Assembly: GCF_002158995.1 (NCBI RefSeq)
Contig: NZ_LOHF01000028.1
Location: 1 to 64,000, forward strand
Direction of reading: 5' to 3'
Source of the DNA: Pseudomonas caspiana
Lineage (GTDB): Bacteria; Pseudomonadota; Gammaproteobacteria; Pseudomonadales; Pseudomonadaceae
Length of the DNA stretch: 64,000 nucleotides
In this document: in pieces, positions 7,553 to 16,391 of the stretch
Layout of the letters: every line of letters begins with the position of its first letter
Position numbering within the stretch: the stretch's first letter is position 1
The notes under the pieces: generated by a model
What the model was told of the DNA's origin: nothing
Databases searched by the model: none
What the model saw: only the letters and a program-made list of their open reading frames with translations
Made by a program: the position numbers and the translations under genes

Positions 7553-9067
7553 ATGGCGAAGAGTCGCTCGGTCATCCGTAACACCGCGTTGAACTATGCC
7601 GGTCAGGCCTACGTTCTGCTGGTGGGGATCTTGATCATGCCGTTCTACCTCGGTCATCTGGGTGCCGAGGCGTATGGTTTGATCGGTTTTTTCGCCGTGA
7701 TGCAGGCCTGGTTGCTGCTGCTCGATGCGGGTTTGTCACCGGCCCTGGTGCGTGCCGTCGCCCATCAGCAGGGTACGCTTGCCCGTGACCGTAGCTCCGG
7801 GCAGTTGCTGCGCTCGTTCGAAATCATTTTTCTGCCCATGGCGCTGCTTTGTTGCATCGGGATTTACCTGAGCAGCCCGTGGATTGCCCTGCAGTGGCTC
7901 AACGCAAAAGAGCTGCAGCCCGAAACGCTGATTCACTGCATCAGCCTGATGGGACTAGTAGTCGCGCTTCGCCTTTACGCGACCCTGTACAAAAGTGGTA
8001 TTCAGGGCCTGGAGCAACATGCCTGGCTGAATATCGCCAACATCATCATCGCGACATTGCGCTATTTCGGCGGCCTGCTGCTGGTTAGTACCTACTCTCA
8101 GGATCCCGAGGACTTCTTTGAATTTCAGGCCGCGGTCGGCCTGATCGAAACTCTGATTTTTGCCGCAAGGGCATACCAGCAGATGCCGACTCCGCATCTG
8201 CTTACCGGCTTCAACCGGGCTTTGGTCAAACCGATCATTCCGTTTGCCGCAAGCATGACCCTGACCTCGGTGCTGTGGATTGTGCTGACCCAGATGGACA
8301 AGGTGTTGCTGTCCGATCTGCTGCCACTGGATCAATACGGTTACTTCTCACTGGTGGCACTGATCACCACCGGCATCATGATGCTCACCAACCCACTGGT
8401 GCAGGCCTTGTTGCCGCGCATGACCGTTTTGGTGGCCGAGGGGCGGCAAAACGAAATGCACGCCCTGCTTCTGGCCGCCAACCGATTCGCCTGCACTTTT
8501 TTGTTTCCACTGGCGGCGTTGATCGGCCTGCACGGCAACTACCTGATCTACGCCTGGACCGGCGACTGGGTTGCGGCGCAATGGAGCCAGCAGATTCTCT
8601 GCTGGTACTCACTGGGCAGCGCGATCATGGCCATCAGCGCCTTCCAGTTCTATCTGCAATACGCCTATGGGCAACTTCGCCTGCACATCTGGTACAGCGT
8701 GATTTCAGCCATCGTCACTCTGCCGGTGATGTTTTACGCCATTCGTTATCAGGGCGCGTATGGCGCAGCAATAGCCTGGTTCCTTCTGCGAGCCGTGTCG
8801 TTTGCGATCTGGCCGATGATCGTCCACCACCGGTTAGCGCCGGGCATCCATGGCCAGTGGCTGCGCGACATTCTGCGCATCAGCGTGATGACCGCCGTCG
8901 GATTGGCACTCAGCGAACCGCTGTTGCGAATGATCGCTGGCGAAGATCGCCTCAGTATTTTTCTGGGCCTGGCGGTCAGCGGCCTGATCACCCTGTTTGT
9001 CGTGGCCGCCAGCTACAAACCCCTGGCAGCGAAAATTTTCATCTTGTTCAGCAAACCGAGTACGTGA
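7553..9067 (+). CDS. wzx: Wzx-type polysaccharide flippase (MATE/MOP superfamily)
   Basis: The 504-residue protein is strongly hydrophobic throughout, with around twelve to fourteen membrane segments, and starts MAKSRSVIRNTALNYAGQAY, the usual beginning of oligosaccharide flippases, with a basic N-terminus before the first helix. Such proteins move undecaprenyl-diphosphate-linked repeat units across the inner membrane. The start at 7553 is 5 bases after the aminotransferase stop; an earlier in-frame start at 7493 would overlap that gene. It marks the cluster as Wzx-dependent rather than ABC- or synthase-dependent. Confidence 0.85.
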   Translation: MAKSRSVIRNTALNYAGQAYVLLVGILIMPFYLGHLGAEAYGLIGFFAVMQAWLLLLDAGLSPALVRAVAHQQGTLARDRSSGQLLRSFEIIFLPMALLCCIGIYLSSPWIALQWLNAKELQPETLIHCISLMGLVVALRLYATLYKSGIQGLEQHAWLNIANIIIATLRYFGGLLLVSTYSQDPEDFFEFQAAVGLIETLIFAARAYQQMPTPHLLTGFNRALVKPIIPFAASMTLTSVLWIVLTQMDKVLLSDLLPLDQYGYFSLVALITTGIMMLTNPLVQALLPRMTVLVAEGRQNEMHALLLAANRFACTFLFPLAALIGLHGNYLIYAWTGDWVAAQWSQQILCWYSLGSAIMAISAFQFYLQYAYGQLRLHIWYSVISAIVTLPVMFYAIRYQGAYGAAIAWFLLRAVSFAIWPMIVHHRLAPGIHGQWLRDILRISVMTAVGLALSEPLLRMIAGEDRLSIFLGLAVSGLITLFVVAASYKPLAAKIFILFSKPST

Positions 9068-9070
9068 GCC

Positions 9071-9997
9071 ATGGATGACCTAACAAAAGCCGCACCGAGC
9101 GCGCCACCGTTACTGAGTATTGTGTGCCCGGCGTATAACCAGGAAGCTTTCATCGCTCAGACACTGGACAGCTTTCTGGCACAACAGACGACCTTCAACT
9201 TCGAAATCCTGATCAACGATGATGCCTCGACTGATGGCACCGCACGGATCATCGCCGAGTACACCCAACGTTATCCGCACATTATTCGACCGTTCTATGA
9301 GCAGGTGAACCAGTACCAGCATGGTCGACCTTGCGTGCCCGGTCTGTTTGCCAAAGCACGCGGTCGCTACATTGCCTACTGCGAAGCCGACGATTACTGG
9401 ACCGACCCGCGCAAACTGCAGATCCAGGTGGATTTTCTGGAGGCGAACCCGGACTACGTGATGACCTATCACGATGCCATGGCCTTCGATGAAAACGGTC
9501 TGCGCGGCATTCAGCTACAAGGCAGGCTGCGCGCTGATGCCAGTGCTCTGGAGCTGCAAAAAGCGCGACCAATATCGACCCTGACCGTGTGCTTTCGCAA
9601 CATGCTCAGCCATATGCCTCCCGAACTGCTGATGCCCGTCGCACCGCTCAATGACATGTGCTGGTGGTCGCTACTGGGCGCATTCGGCAAAGGTAAATTC
9701 CTCGCCGAGATCAAACCGGCAGCCTATCGGGTGCATCCGGGCGGGATTTTTTCCATGCGCAGCAACAAACGCAAACTGCACATGAGCCTGCAGACCAGCA
9801 GCAGTCTGGCCAACTATTACCAGCGCTGCGGCAATCAGGAGTTGTACGAATACTTCCTGATGCAGGTCTTCTGCCTTTCCCTGTCGGCACTTGGCCCTAT
9901 GCACAAGCTGCGCGCGCTGCTGATGGCTGTTCGCAACATGAGCATCAACCTCGGCAAGAGGTTGGTGCCCTCGGTCAGCAAAGGCCATGTTCAGTAA
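9071..9997 (+). CDS. Glycosyltransferase family 2
   Basis: The 308-residue protein has a GT-A fold: LSIVCPAYNQEAFIAQTLDS at the N-terminus, the nucleotide-binding NDDASTDGT near residue 55 and the metal-binding EADDYW near 100. The family transfers a sugar from a nucleotide donor to a lipid-linked acceptor on the cytoplasmic face. No membrane segment is obvious. It begins 3 bases after the flippase stop and its 3' end overlaps the phosphatase gene by 11 bases, so translation is probably coupled. Donor and acceptor cannot be told from sequence. Confidence 0.87.
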   Translation: MDDLTKAAPSAPPLLSIVCPAYNQEAFIAQTLDSFLAQQTTFNFEILINDDASTDGTARIIAEYTQRYPHIIRPFYEQVNQYQHGRPCVPGLFAKARGRYIAYCEADDYWTDPRKLQIQVDFLEANPDYVMTYHDAMAFDENGLRGIQLQGRLRADASALELQKARPISTLTVCFRNMLSHMPPELLMPVAPLNDMCWWSLLGAFGKGKFLAEIKPAAYRVHPGGIFSMRSNKRKLHMSLQTSSSLANYYQRCGNQELYEYFLMQVFCLSLSALGPMHKLRALLMAVRNMSINLGKRLVPSVSKGHVQ

Positions 9998-10436
9998 CGT
10001 TCTGGTGATATGCGTCGGCAACATCTGTCGCAGCCCCATGGCTCAGGCACTGCTGTTGCAACGCGTCGCGCCGCACCTGCAAGTGGCCTCGGCCGGGACT
10101 CACGCCATGCTCGGTTCGCCCATGGATCCCCTCGCCGAAGCGGTCTTGCAGATGCATCAGGTTTCAGTACCCCGGCATCAGGCCCGCCAGATAGACAGGG
10201 GAATGTTGCACAAGGCCGACCTGATTCTGCTGATGGAAACCTCTCAGCAAAGCAGCGTGTTGAGGCTGGCCCCGGAAGTGCGCGGCAAAACGTTTCTGAT
10301 TGGCAAATGGCAACAACAGCTGGAAATCGCCGACCCCTATCGGCAACCCAAATTAGCCTTTGAACAGACCTACGAGCAGCTCTCGAGATGCGTCGACGAC
10401 TGGCTACCTTTTCTTCAGTCAGGAGAAACAAGATAA
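9987..10436 (+). CDS. wzb: Low-molecular-weight protein tyrosine phosphatase (Wzb type)
   Basis: This 149-residue protein carries the C-X5-R-S active site near the N-terminus (CVGNICRS, Cys9 to Arg15) and the general-acid aspartate in ADPYRQP near residue 115. Such phosphatases dephosphorylate the C-terminal tyrosines of the Wzc kinase; cycling between the two states is needed for polymer export. It overlaps the upstream glycosyltransferase by 11 bases, and its TAA stop directly abuts the ATG of the Wzc gene, so the phosphatase and kinase are tightly coupled. Confidence 0.9.
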   Translation: MFSNVLVICVGNICRSPMAQALLLQRVAPHLQVASAGTHAMLGSPMDPLAEAVLQMHQVSVPRHQARQIDRGMLHKADLILLMETSQQSSVLRLAPEVRGKTFLIGKWQQQLEIADPYRQPKLAFEQTYEQLSRCVDDWLPFLQSGETR

Positions 10437-12647
10437 ATGACCGCTATGAACCGCTCTTCCCTGGATTACTACCAGGACTCCCGGATCGATTTGGCAACTA
10501 TCTTGCGCACACTATTTGACCATAAGGGCCTGATCATCCTGATCGTCGCCCTCTTCAGTCTCGCGGGTGTGGCCTATGCGTTGCTCTCAACGCCCATCTA
10601 CCAGGCCAACGCGATGATCCAGATCGAACCGAAAAAAATCGGCATCGAGGGCACCCCCGAGGTATCCGGTAAACCCATGTCAGTGTCCCAGGCCACCACA
10701 GAAATCGAACTGATCAAGTCCCGTGCGGTTCTGGGCAAAGTAGTGGAAGACCTCAAGCTCAATATCGTGCAACGCCCGAAGCTGTTTCCGGTGATTGGCC
10801 CCTACCTCAATCGTACCTTCACACCGGACACCGGCAGTGCATTGGCCGAGCCGCTGTTTGGCCAGGCAGCCTATGCGTGGGGTGGAGAAAAAATCGATGT
10901 ATTCCAGCTCGACGTGCCGGAAGCTCTGTTGGGTGAAAACCTGATTCTGGTCGCGGGCAAACCGGGTTTCTTCTCCCTGTATGACGAAGATCGCAAGCTG
11001 ATCCTCAGCGGTGCCATCAACCAGACCGTCGAAGGCAAGGGCGCAAAAATTCAGGTCGCTGCGCTCTCCGCCCGACCAGGTACAGAGTTCATTGTTGCCA
11101 AACTGCGCACCCTGACCGCCGCGCTGATTTATCAGGATCGCCTGAAGATCACCGAGGCTGGCAAAGACTCGGGCATCATCTACCTGTCTATTCAGGACCC
11201 TGACCCGGACAAAGCCAACCACATTCTCAACGAAGTCAGCCGCCTGTATGTGCGCCAGAACGTTGAGCGCAGCTCGGCCGAAGCCGCGCAACGTCTGGAG
11301 TTCCTGCGCTCGCAACTGCCTGCCGTGCGCAAGCAACTGGAAGACTCGGAAATGGCCCTGAACGACTTTCAGACCAGCGCCAAGTCCGTGGACCTGAGCA
11401 TCGAAACCAAGGGCGTACTCGATCAGGTGGTCAAGCTGGATTCGATGCTCTCCGAGCTCAAGCTCAAACGCGTCGAGATTGAACGTCTGTACACCCGCGA
11501 ACACCCGACCTATCGCGGCCTGATGAACCAGATGGGCCAGCTGGAAGCTCAGAAACAAGGCTTGCTGAAGAAAATCGAAGCCTTGCCCGTGACGCAACAG
11601 GAGCTGCTGCGCCTGACCCGCGACATGCAGGTCACCAGCCAGACCTACACCCTGATGCTGAACAAGAGTCAGGAACAGGACATTCTGCGTGCAGGCAGCA
11701 TCGGTAACGTAAGAATTATCGATAACGCCGACGCCAACGTCGAACAGCCGGTCAAACCGATGAAAAAACTCATCGTGCTACTGGCGGCATTGCTCGGGAC
11801 TGTAGTGGCGGTGGGCGCCGTGTTCGTACGTCAGGCGTTCTATCGCGGCGTGGAAAACCCTGAAATCATCGAAAACATTGGCATGCCGGTGTACGCATCG
11901 CTGCCCTACTCCCGCCAGCAGGATCGGCTGGAAAAGAACAGTCAGGGACGCAGCAAGGAGTCGAAGCTGCTGAGCGTTTCGGCACCGACCGAGCTGGCCA
12001 TCGAGTCCTTGCGCAGCCTGCGTACCAGCCTGCACTTCGCGATGCTCGAAGCCCGCAACAATGTACTGATGATTTCCAGCCCGTCACCCGGCGCAGGCAA
12101 GTCTTTCGTTTCCAGTAACCTGGCAGTGATCATTGCCCAGGCTGGCAGGCGCGTGCTGTTGATCGATGCCGACATGCGCAAGGGCTATCAGCACAAGATC
12201 TTCGGCCTGAACCCCAAGCACGGGTTATCCGACACCCTGGCTGCGCGGGTTAAAAGTACGGAAGTCATCAACCACACTGAAGTGCGCAACCTGGACCTGA
12301 TGTCCTGCGGCTTCTTGGCGCCAAACCCGTCAGAACTGTTGATGCATGACAACTTCAACAAGATGCTGGCAGAGCTCTCCCCGCTCTATGACCTGATTCT
12401 GGTCGACACGCCGCCCATCCTTGCCGTCACTGACGCCACCCTGGTCGGGCGTCAGGCGGGCACCTGTCTTTTGGTCACCCGTTTCGGCCTGACCACCGTT
12501 AAAGAGATTGAAGCTTGCAAGCGCAGGCTTGGCCAAAACGGTGTGCTCATCAAAGGCGCGATCTTCAATGGCGTGCTGCGCAAGGCGTCCACCGCTGACT
12601 ATGACTGCGCCGCCTACGGCTACAACTACAGCCCCGCACGAAAGTAA
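10437..12647 (+). CDS. wzc: Wzc-type polysaccharide co-polymerase and tyrosine autokinase (BY-kinase)
   Basis: The 736-residue protein has a Wzz domain between two membrane segments (about 32-50 and 443-466), with a long coiled-coil periplasmic part, then a cytoplasmic BY-kinase. Walker A is SSPSPGAGKSF (near 550), Walker A' LLIDADMRKG (near 574) and Walker B LILVDTPPIL (near 654). The tail DYDCAAYGYNY holds the clustered tyrosines that are autophosphorylated. The protein sets chain length and gates export with Wza. An AGGAGA box precedes the ATG by 10 bases. Wza, its usual neighbour, is at the far end of the operon (22915). Confidence 0.92.
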   Translation: MTAMNRSSLDYYQDSRIDLATILRTLFDHKGLIILIVALFSLAGVAYALLSTPIYQANAMIQIEPKKIGIEGTPEVSGKPMSVSQATTEIELIKSRAVLGKVVEDLKLNIVQRPKLFPVIGPYLNRTFTPDTGSALAEPLFGQAAYAWGGEKIDVFQLDVPEALLGENLILVAGKPGFFSLYDEDRKLILSGAINQTVEGKGAKIQVAALSARPGTEFIVAKLRTLTAALIYQDRLKITEAGKDSGIIYLSIQDPDPDKANHILNEVSRLYVRQNVERSSAEAAQRLEFLRSQLPAVRKQLEDSEMALNDFQTSAKSVDLSIETKGVLDQVVKLDSMLSELKLKRVEIERLYTREHPTYRGLMNQMGQLEAQKQGLLKKIEALPVTQQELLRLTRDMQVTSQTYTLMLNKSQEQDILRAGSIGNVRIIDNADANVEQPVKPMKKLIVLLAALLGTVVAVGAVFVRQAFYRGVENPEIIENIGMPVYASLPYSRQQDRLEKNSQGRSKESKLLSVSAPTELAIESLRSLRTSLHFAMLEARNNVLMISSPSPGAGKSFVSSNLAVIIAQAGRRVLLIDADMRKGYQHKIFGLNPKHGLSDTLAARVKSTEVINHTEVRNLDLMSCGFLAPNPSELLMHDNFNKMLAELSPLYDLILVDTPPILAVTDATLVGRQAGTCLLVTRFGLTTVKEIEACKRRLGQNGVLIKGAIFNGVLRKASTADYDCAAYGYNYSPARK

Positions 12648-12685
12648 CCAGACGATTCCCCACCACCACCGTAAAGGAGTTACGT

Positions 12686-13486
12686 ATGGCCCGGACCATT
12701 GCAATGATGCAGCCTTATCTCTTCCCTTATCTGGGATACTTTCAACTGATTGCGGCAGCAGACGTGTTCGTCCTGGGCGACGATCTGCAATACATTCGCT
12801 CGGGGTGGGTCAATCGAAACCGTATCCTGCAGAACGGTGAGGCGAAGCTCATCACCTTCCCGCTGAAGCGGGACAACTTTGAACTGCCGATCATGAAGCG
12901 CCAGCTGTGCGATAACTTTGGCGAAGAAGCCGATCGGCTCATCAACCTCATTACCCAGAGCTACCGTAAAGCCCCCTATTTTGCTCAGGTCATGCCATTG
13001 CTGGAGCGTTTGATTCGCTTCCCGCAACAAAACCTCGCGCTCTATACCGAGCATGCGATTCGCGAACTGTGCGCTTACCTGCATATCGTCACGCCCATCC
13101 TGCGCGGTTCAGACCTCAAGCTGGTGTCTTGCCTGGACAAGCAAGACCGCGTGATCAATATCTCCCGCACCTTCGCTGCCACCACCTTTCTCAACCCCAT
13201 TGGTGGCGTCGAACTGTACGACCGCGATCACTTCGCACGGCAGGGTCTGTTAGTGCGCTTTTTCAAAATGGACCCCATCGTCTATCGGCAACTGAACCAG
13301 CCATTCGTACCCAGCCTTTCGATCATCGATGTGCTGATGTTCAACTGCGTTGAGCAGATCCAGGCGATGCTCGCCTGCTACAGCGTCTGCGAGGGTTTAC
13401 CGATTCCCGAAACACAGCTGTTGGCCGAATTGACCCGCCAGGTCGATATCAGCGCCCACCTGCCTGCCCACGTTGCTGCGGAGTGA
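12686..13486 (+). CDS. WbqC family protein
   Basis: The 266-residue protein begins MARTIAMMQPYLFPYLGYFQ and continues with VFVLGDDLQYIRSGWVNRNR, which is the hallmark start of the WbqC family found in O-antigen and capsule clusters. Its biochemical role is poorly settled; an amino-acyl or acyl transfer to amino sugars has been considered. Here it could decorate the product of the DegT aminotransferase encoded in the same operon, which is inference. An AAAGGAG box lies upstream. Its TGA stop overlaps the region of the rfaH start. Confidence 0.82.
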   Translation: MARTIAMMQPYLFPYLGYFQLIAAADVFVLGDDLQYIRSGWVNRNRILQNGEAKLITFPLKRDNFELPIMKRQLCDNFGEEADRLINLITQSYRKAPYFAQVMPLLERLIRFPQQNLALYTEHAIRELCAYLHIVTPILRGSDLKLVSCLDKQDRVINISRTFAATTFLNPIGGVELYDRDHFARQGLLVRFFKMDPIVYRQLNQPFVPSLSIIDVLMFNCVEQIQAMLACYSVCEGLPIPETQLLAELTRQVDISAHLPAHVAAE

Positions 13487-13491
13487 CTGCC

Positions 13492-14004
13492 ATGCTTATG
13501 GATAACCCCGCCCGCTGGTATTTGATTCAGACCAAACCGCGCCAGGAAGCCCGCGCCGAGGAACACCTGCAACGTCAGCATTTCGAGTGCTATCGCCCGC
13601 TCAAGCCAGGCGATGCAAAGAAGCGCGGTGCTCGCCAGACGAGCGAAGAAGAGCTGTTCCCCGGCTATCTGTTCATCCGCATGGATCAAATCAACGACAA
13701 CTGGTACCCGATCCGCTCGACGCGGGGCGTTGCCAGAATCGTGACGTTCGGGGGGCATCCGGTACCGGTTCAGGATGAACTGATCGGACAGATCCGCCAG
13801 CGCCTGAGCAGCCCGCCCCCCAAGGCCGAGTTCAAGCGGGGCGAACATGTGCTGATCAAAGCGGGCGAGATGTGCGACATCGAAGCGATTTTCCTCGCTT
13901 GCGATGGCACCGAGCGCGCCGTGATCCTGCTCAACCTGCTGCAACGCGAGCAGAAAGTAGTGTTGCCGATCAGCAGCTTGCTGCGGATGGAAGCGCGGGT
14001 TTGA
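13492..14004 (+). CDS. rfaH: RfaH/NusG-family transcription antiterminator
   Basis: The 170-residue protein has an N-terminal NGN domain and a C-terminal KOW domain (about 116-165). Shared RfaH features are WYLIQTKPRQEARAEEHL (9-26), LFPGYLFIRMD (55-65), STRGVARIVTFG (76-87) and VILLNLL (144-150). RfaH loads on RNA polymerase at ops sites, suppresses Rho and pausing, and recruits ribosomes. Two ops-like sites lie in the leader of this same operon. The ATG at 13492 has GGAG 8 bases upstream; a GTG at 13483 overlapping the wbqC stop is an alternative. It is shorter and more divergent than housekeeping NusG, and cluster-specific. Confidence 0.88.
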   Translation: MLMDNPARWYLIQTKPRQEARAEEHLQRQHFECYRPLKPGDAKKRGARQTSEEELFPGYLFIRMDQINDNWYPIRSTRGVARIVTFGGHPVPVQDELIGQIRQRLSSPPPKAEFKRGEHVLIKAGEMCDIEAIFLACDGTERAVILLNLLQREQKVVLPISSLLRMEARV

Positions 14005-14045
14005 CCAGCGCTGAAAACTCGCGACTCACAAACCGGAACCTCACC

Positions 14046-15047
14046 ATGACTCAACTTACAACGCTGGTGACGCTCACCTATGGTGACCGTTTCAACTACC
14101 TGCATACGCTGGTCAGCCGTTCGCTGGAAAGCCCGCTGATTGACCGGGTGATCATCGTCAGCAACGCCTCGGTCGCTCCGCTGGAAAACCTGCGCACCAC
14201 CTGGCCAGGTCAGGTCGAAGTGATCTATCTGCAGAGCAACACGGGTTCGGCCAAAGGCTATTCGGTGGGCATTCAAGCCGCGCTGGATGCCGGGGCTGAA
14301 TACATCTGGCTAATGGATGACGACAACGCGCCGACGATCAATGCTATCGCGACCTTGCACCAGAGTCTGCGTCAGCGTCAGGCCATCGATGGTCATGACA
14401 AAGCCGCCGTACTGGGTTTTCGTCCGACCCATCAGGCTGACATCGCAGCGGGTGTTCCGCGCCGCTTCGCCATTCAACGGCGCTCAAGTTTCTTCGGCTT
14501 TCATATCGCGCAACTGCCTTACAAAATCTGGCGGCGTTTGCCTTGGGGCCAGCCGCAAGGCAAGTACAAAAAAATTGAAACCGTGCAGCTACCGTTTGCC
14601 ACTTACGGCGGGTTGCTCGCTCATCGCAGCCTTTATCAGCGCATCGGGCTGCCACTGGATGCCCTGATGCTCTATGCCGACGACAGCGAATACACCTGGC
14701 GCATCACCGCCACAGGCGGACGTATTTTTCTGGTCCCGGAAGCATTACTCGATGACCTGGAGGATTCCTGGAACATCAAGGCGCGTACCAGCAATATCTA
14801 TGAGAGTTTTTTGCTCGGTGGCTCGGACCTTCGCGCTTATTACGGGGCCCGCAATCAGGCATGGTTCGACAAAAATGTCTGGGCCTCATCGGCGCTGCTT
14901 TACGCCTTCAATCGCTGGGTGTTCTTCCGCCTGCTGCGTCTGATTGCCAAACGACGAGGTGCCGAACAGCGCTTGAGCCTGATCGAAAAAGCCATCGCCG
15001 ACGGTGAGTCGGGTGTATTGGGCCTGCATAAGTCGTATCCGCTATGA
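14046..15047 (+). CDS. Glycosyltransferase family 2 (GlfT/rhamnosyltransferase-like)
   Basis: This 333-residue protein has a GT-A nucleotide-binding start (TLVTLTYGDRFNYLHTLV), a DxD-type motif in WLMDDDNAPT near residue 93, and DDSEYTWRI near 212, where a conserved acidic pair and Trp are typical of the rhamnosyl/galactofuranosyltransferase branch. It would add one sugar of the repeat unit on the cytoplasmic face. The ATG at 14046 has GGAA 7 bases upstream; the frame is open further 5' but that would overlap rfaH. Its TGA overlaps the next ATG (ATGA). Confidence 0.85.
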   Translation: MTQLTTLVTLTYGDRFNYLHTLVSRSLESPLIDRVIIVSNASVAPLENLRTTWPGQVEVIYLQSNTGSAKGYSVGIQAALDAGAEYIWLMDDDNAPTINAIATLHQSLRQRQAIDGHDKAAVLGFRPTHQADIAAGVPRRFAIQRRSSFFGFHIAQLPYKIWRRLPWGQPQGKYKKIETVQLPFATYGGLLAHRSLYQRIGLPLDALMLYADDSEYTWRITATGGRIFLVPEALLDDLEDSWNIKARTSNIYESFLLGGSDLRAYYGARNQAWFDKNVWASSALLYAFNRWVFFRLLRLIAKRRGAEQRLSLIEKAIADGESGVLGLHKSYPL

Positions 15048-16288
15048 AGGCCTTGTTCATTAACAGCCTGTATGCCCCGGACATTGGTGGCGGCGCAGAA
15101 ATCATCCTGCAGCGCACCGTCGAAGGCTTGCAGCGACGCGGCCATGAAGTCGCGGTACTCGCTACTGGCCCTCAGGCGGGACTTACCGAAGAAACCATCA
15201 ACCTGGTGAAGGTCTACCGCGCCGGGCTGCGCAACTTCTACTGGCATTTCAGCGCCCAGCGTCCCGGCAAACTGGCGCGCCTGGGCTGGCACCTGCGTGA
15301 CCGGTATAACACTGGCATGCGCGACTATGTGAAGCAGGTAATCGCGCTGGAAAAACCGGATGTGGTGGTCTGTCATAACCTCACCGGCTGGTCGGTTTCA
15401 GCCTGGGACGAGATCACTGCTGCCGGCTTGCCGATTGTTCAAGTGCTGCATGATCTGTATCTGCTATGCCCCGGCAGCACCATGTTCAGCAAAGGTCATA
15501 GCTGCCAGAGCCAATGTGGTCGTTGCGAACGCTTTCGCAAAGGTCACGATGTTCGTTCGGCGCAAGTCAACACTGTCGTCGGCGTCAGCCGCTTCATGCT
15601 CGACACTTTGCAGGCTCAGGGTTATTTCAAAAATGCGCGTGGCTATGTTGTGCATAACGCCAGCCCTCAACCCACCCAGCCGATTAGGCTTAAAAGCGCG
15701 GAGCCAGTCGCGAAACATGCACCGCTGCGCTTCGGCTACATGGGCACCCTGTCGGAACCCAAAGGGTTGCGCTGGCTGATCGAGCAGTTTCAGCAATTGC
15801 CCATCGACGCCACCTTACAGATTGCCGGCCGCGGTCAACTTAACGATGAGGAATGCTTCAAGGCGCTGGCACAGTCGCCCAGAATCAGCTTCGTCGGCTA
15901 CCAGTCCCCCGAAGATTTCTACAAGCAGATAGATGTCGCCATCGTGCCCTCGATCTGGAATGAGCCGTTCGGCATGGTTGCCGTCGAAGCCTGTGCCTGG
16001 TCCATACCGGTAATCGCCAGTCGCATGGGCGGGTTGCCAGAGATTATCCAGGATCAGCTCAACGGACTGCTCTGCAACCCCGACGATCCCGATTCACTGG
16101 GTATGGCGATGCTCAAGCTGCACCAACAACCTGAACTGCTGGCGCGGCTGAGCGCCCAGGCTCGCATCAGTGTCGCGTCATTAACGGATCTGGAACTGAT
16201 GCTCGACAGCTATGAAAGCATCCTTGCCCAAACCTTGCTGGACGGCACCGCTCGCCGCCCTCAGCCGTGCCTCTCACGCCCGGCCTGA
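15044..16288 (+). CDS. Glycosyltransferase family 4 (GT-B)
   Basis: The 414-residue protein has the GT-B layout: an N-terminal acceptor domain starting MKALFINSLYAPDIGGGAE with the glycine-rich loop, and a C-terminal donor domain with the EX7E region FGMVAVEACAWSIPVIAS near residue 305-322. Several cysteines (CPGS, CQSQCGRC near 142-165) form a cluster that could bind metal, seen in a subset of GT4 enzymes. The ATGA overlap with the upstream glycosyltransferase indicates coupled translation. The donor sugar is not identifiable. Confidence 0.87.
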   Translation: MKALFINSLYAPDIGGGAEIILQRTVEGLQRRGHEVAVLATGPQAGLTEETINLVKVYRAGLRNFYWHFSAQRPGKLARLGWHLRDRYNTGMRDYVKQVIALEKPDVVVCHNLTGWSVSAWDEITAAGLPIVQVLHDLYLLCPGSTMFSKGHSCQSQCGRCERFRKGHDVRSAQVNTVVGVSRFMLDTLQAQGYFKNARGYVVHNASPQPTQPIRLKSAEPVAKHAPLRFGYMGTLSEPKGLRWLIEQFQQLPIDATLQIAGRGQLNDEECFKALAQSPRISFVGYQSPEDFYKQIDVAIVPSIWNEPFGMVAVEACAWSIPVIASRMGGLPEIIQDQLNGLLCNPDDPDSLGMAMLKLHQQPELLARLSAQARISVASLTDLELMLDSYESILAQTLLDGTARRPQPCLSRPA

Positions 16289-16391
16289 CAGGCCTAAAAT
16301 TGCGCTTACCTCTGCAGTGTTATCCATCGGCCCGTGACTAACCGAGCCAGCTTCTGGCGCTCCGGACCGTGCCTCTTCATTGAGACAAAAC

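Noticed and set aside
10680-11597. A 305-codon minus-strand open frame opposite wzc
   Set aside because: Antisense shadow; the wzc protein on the plus strand is complete with kinase motifs.
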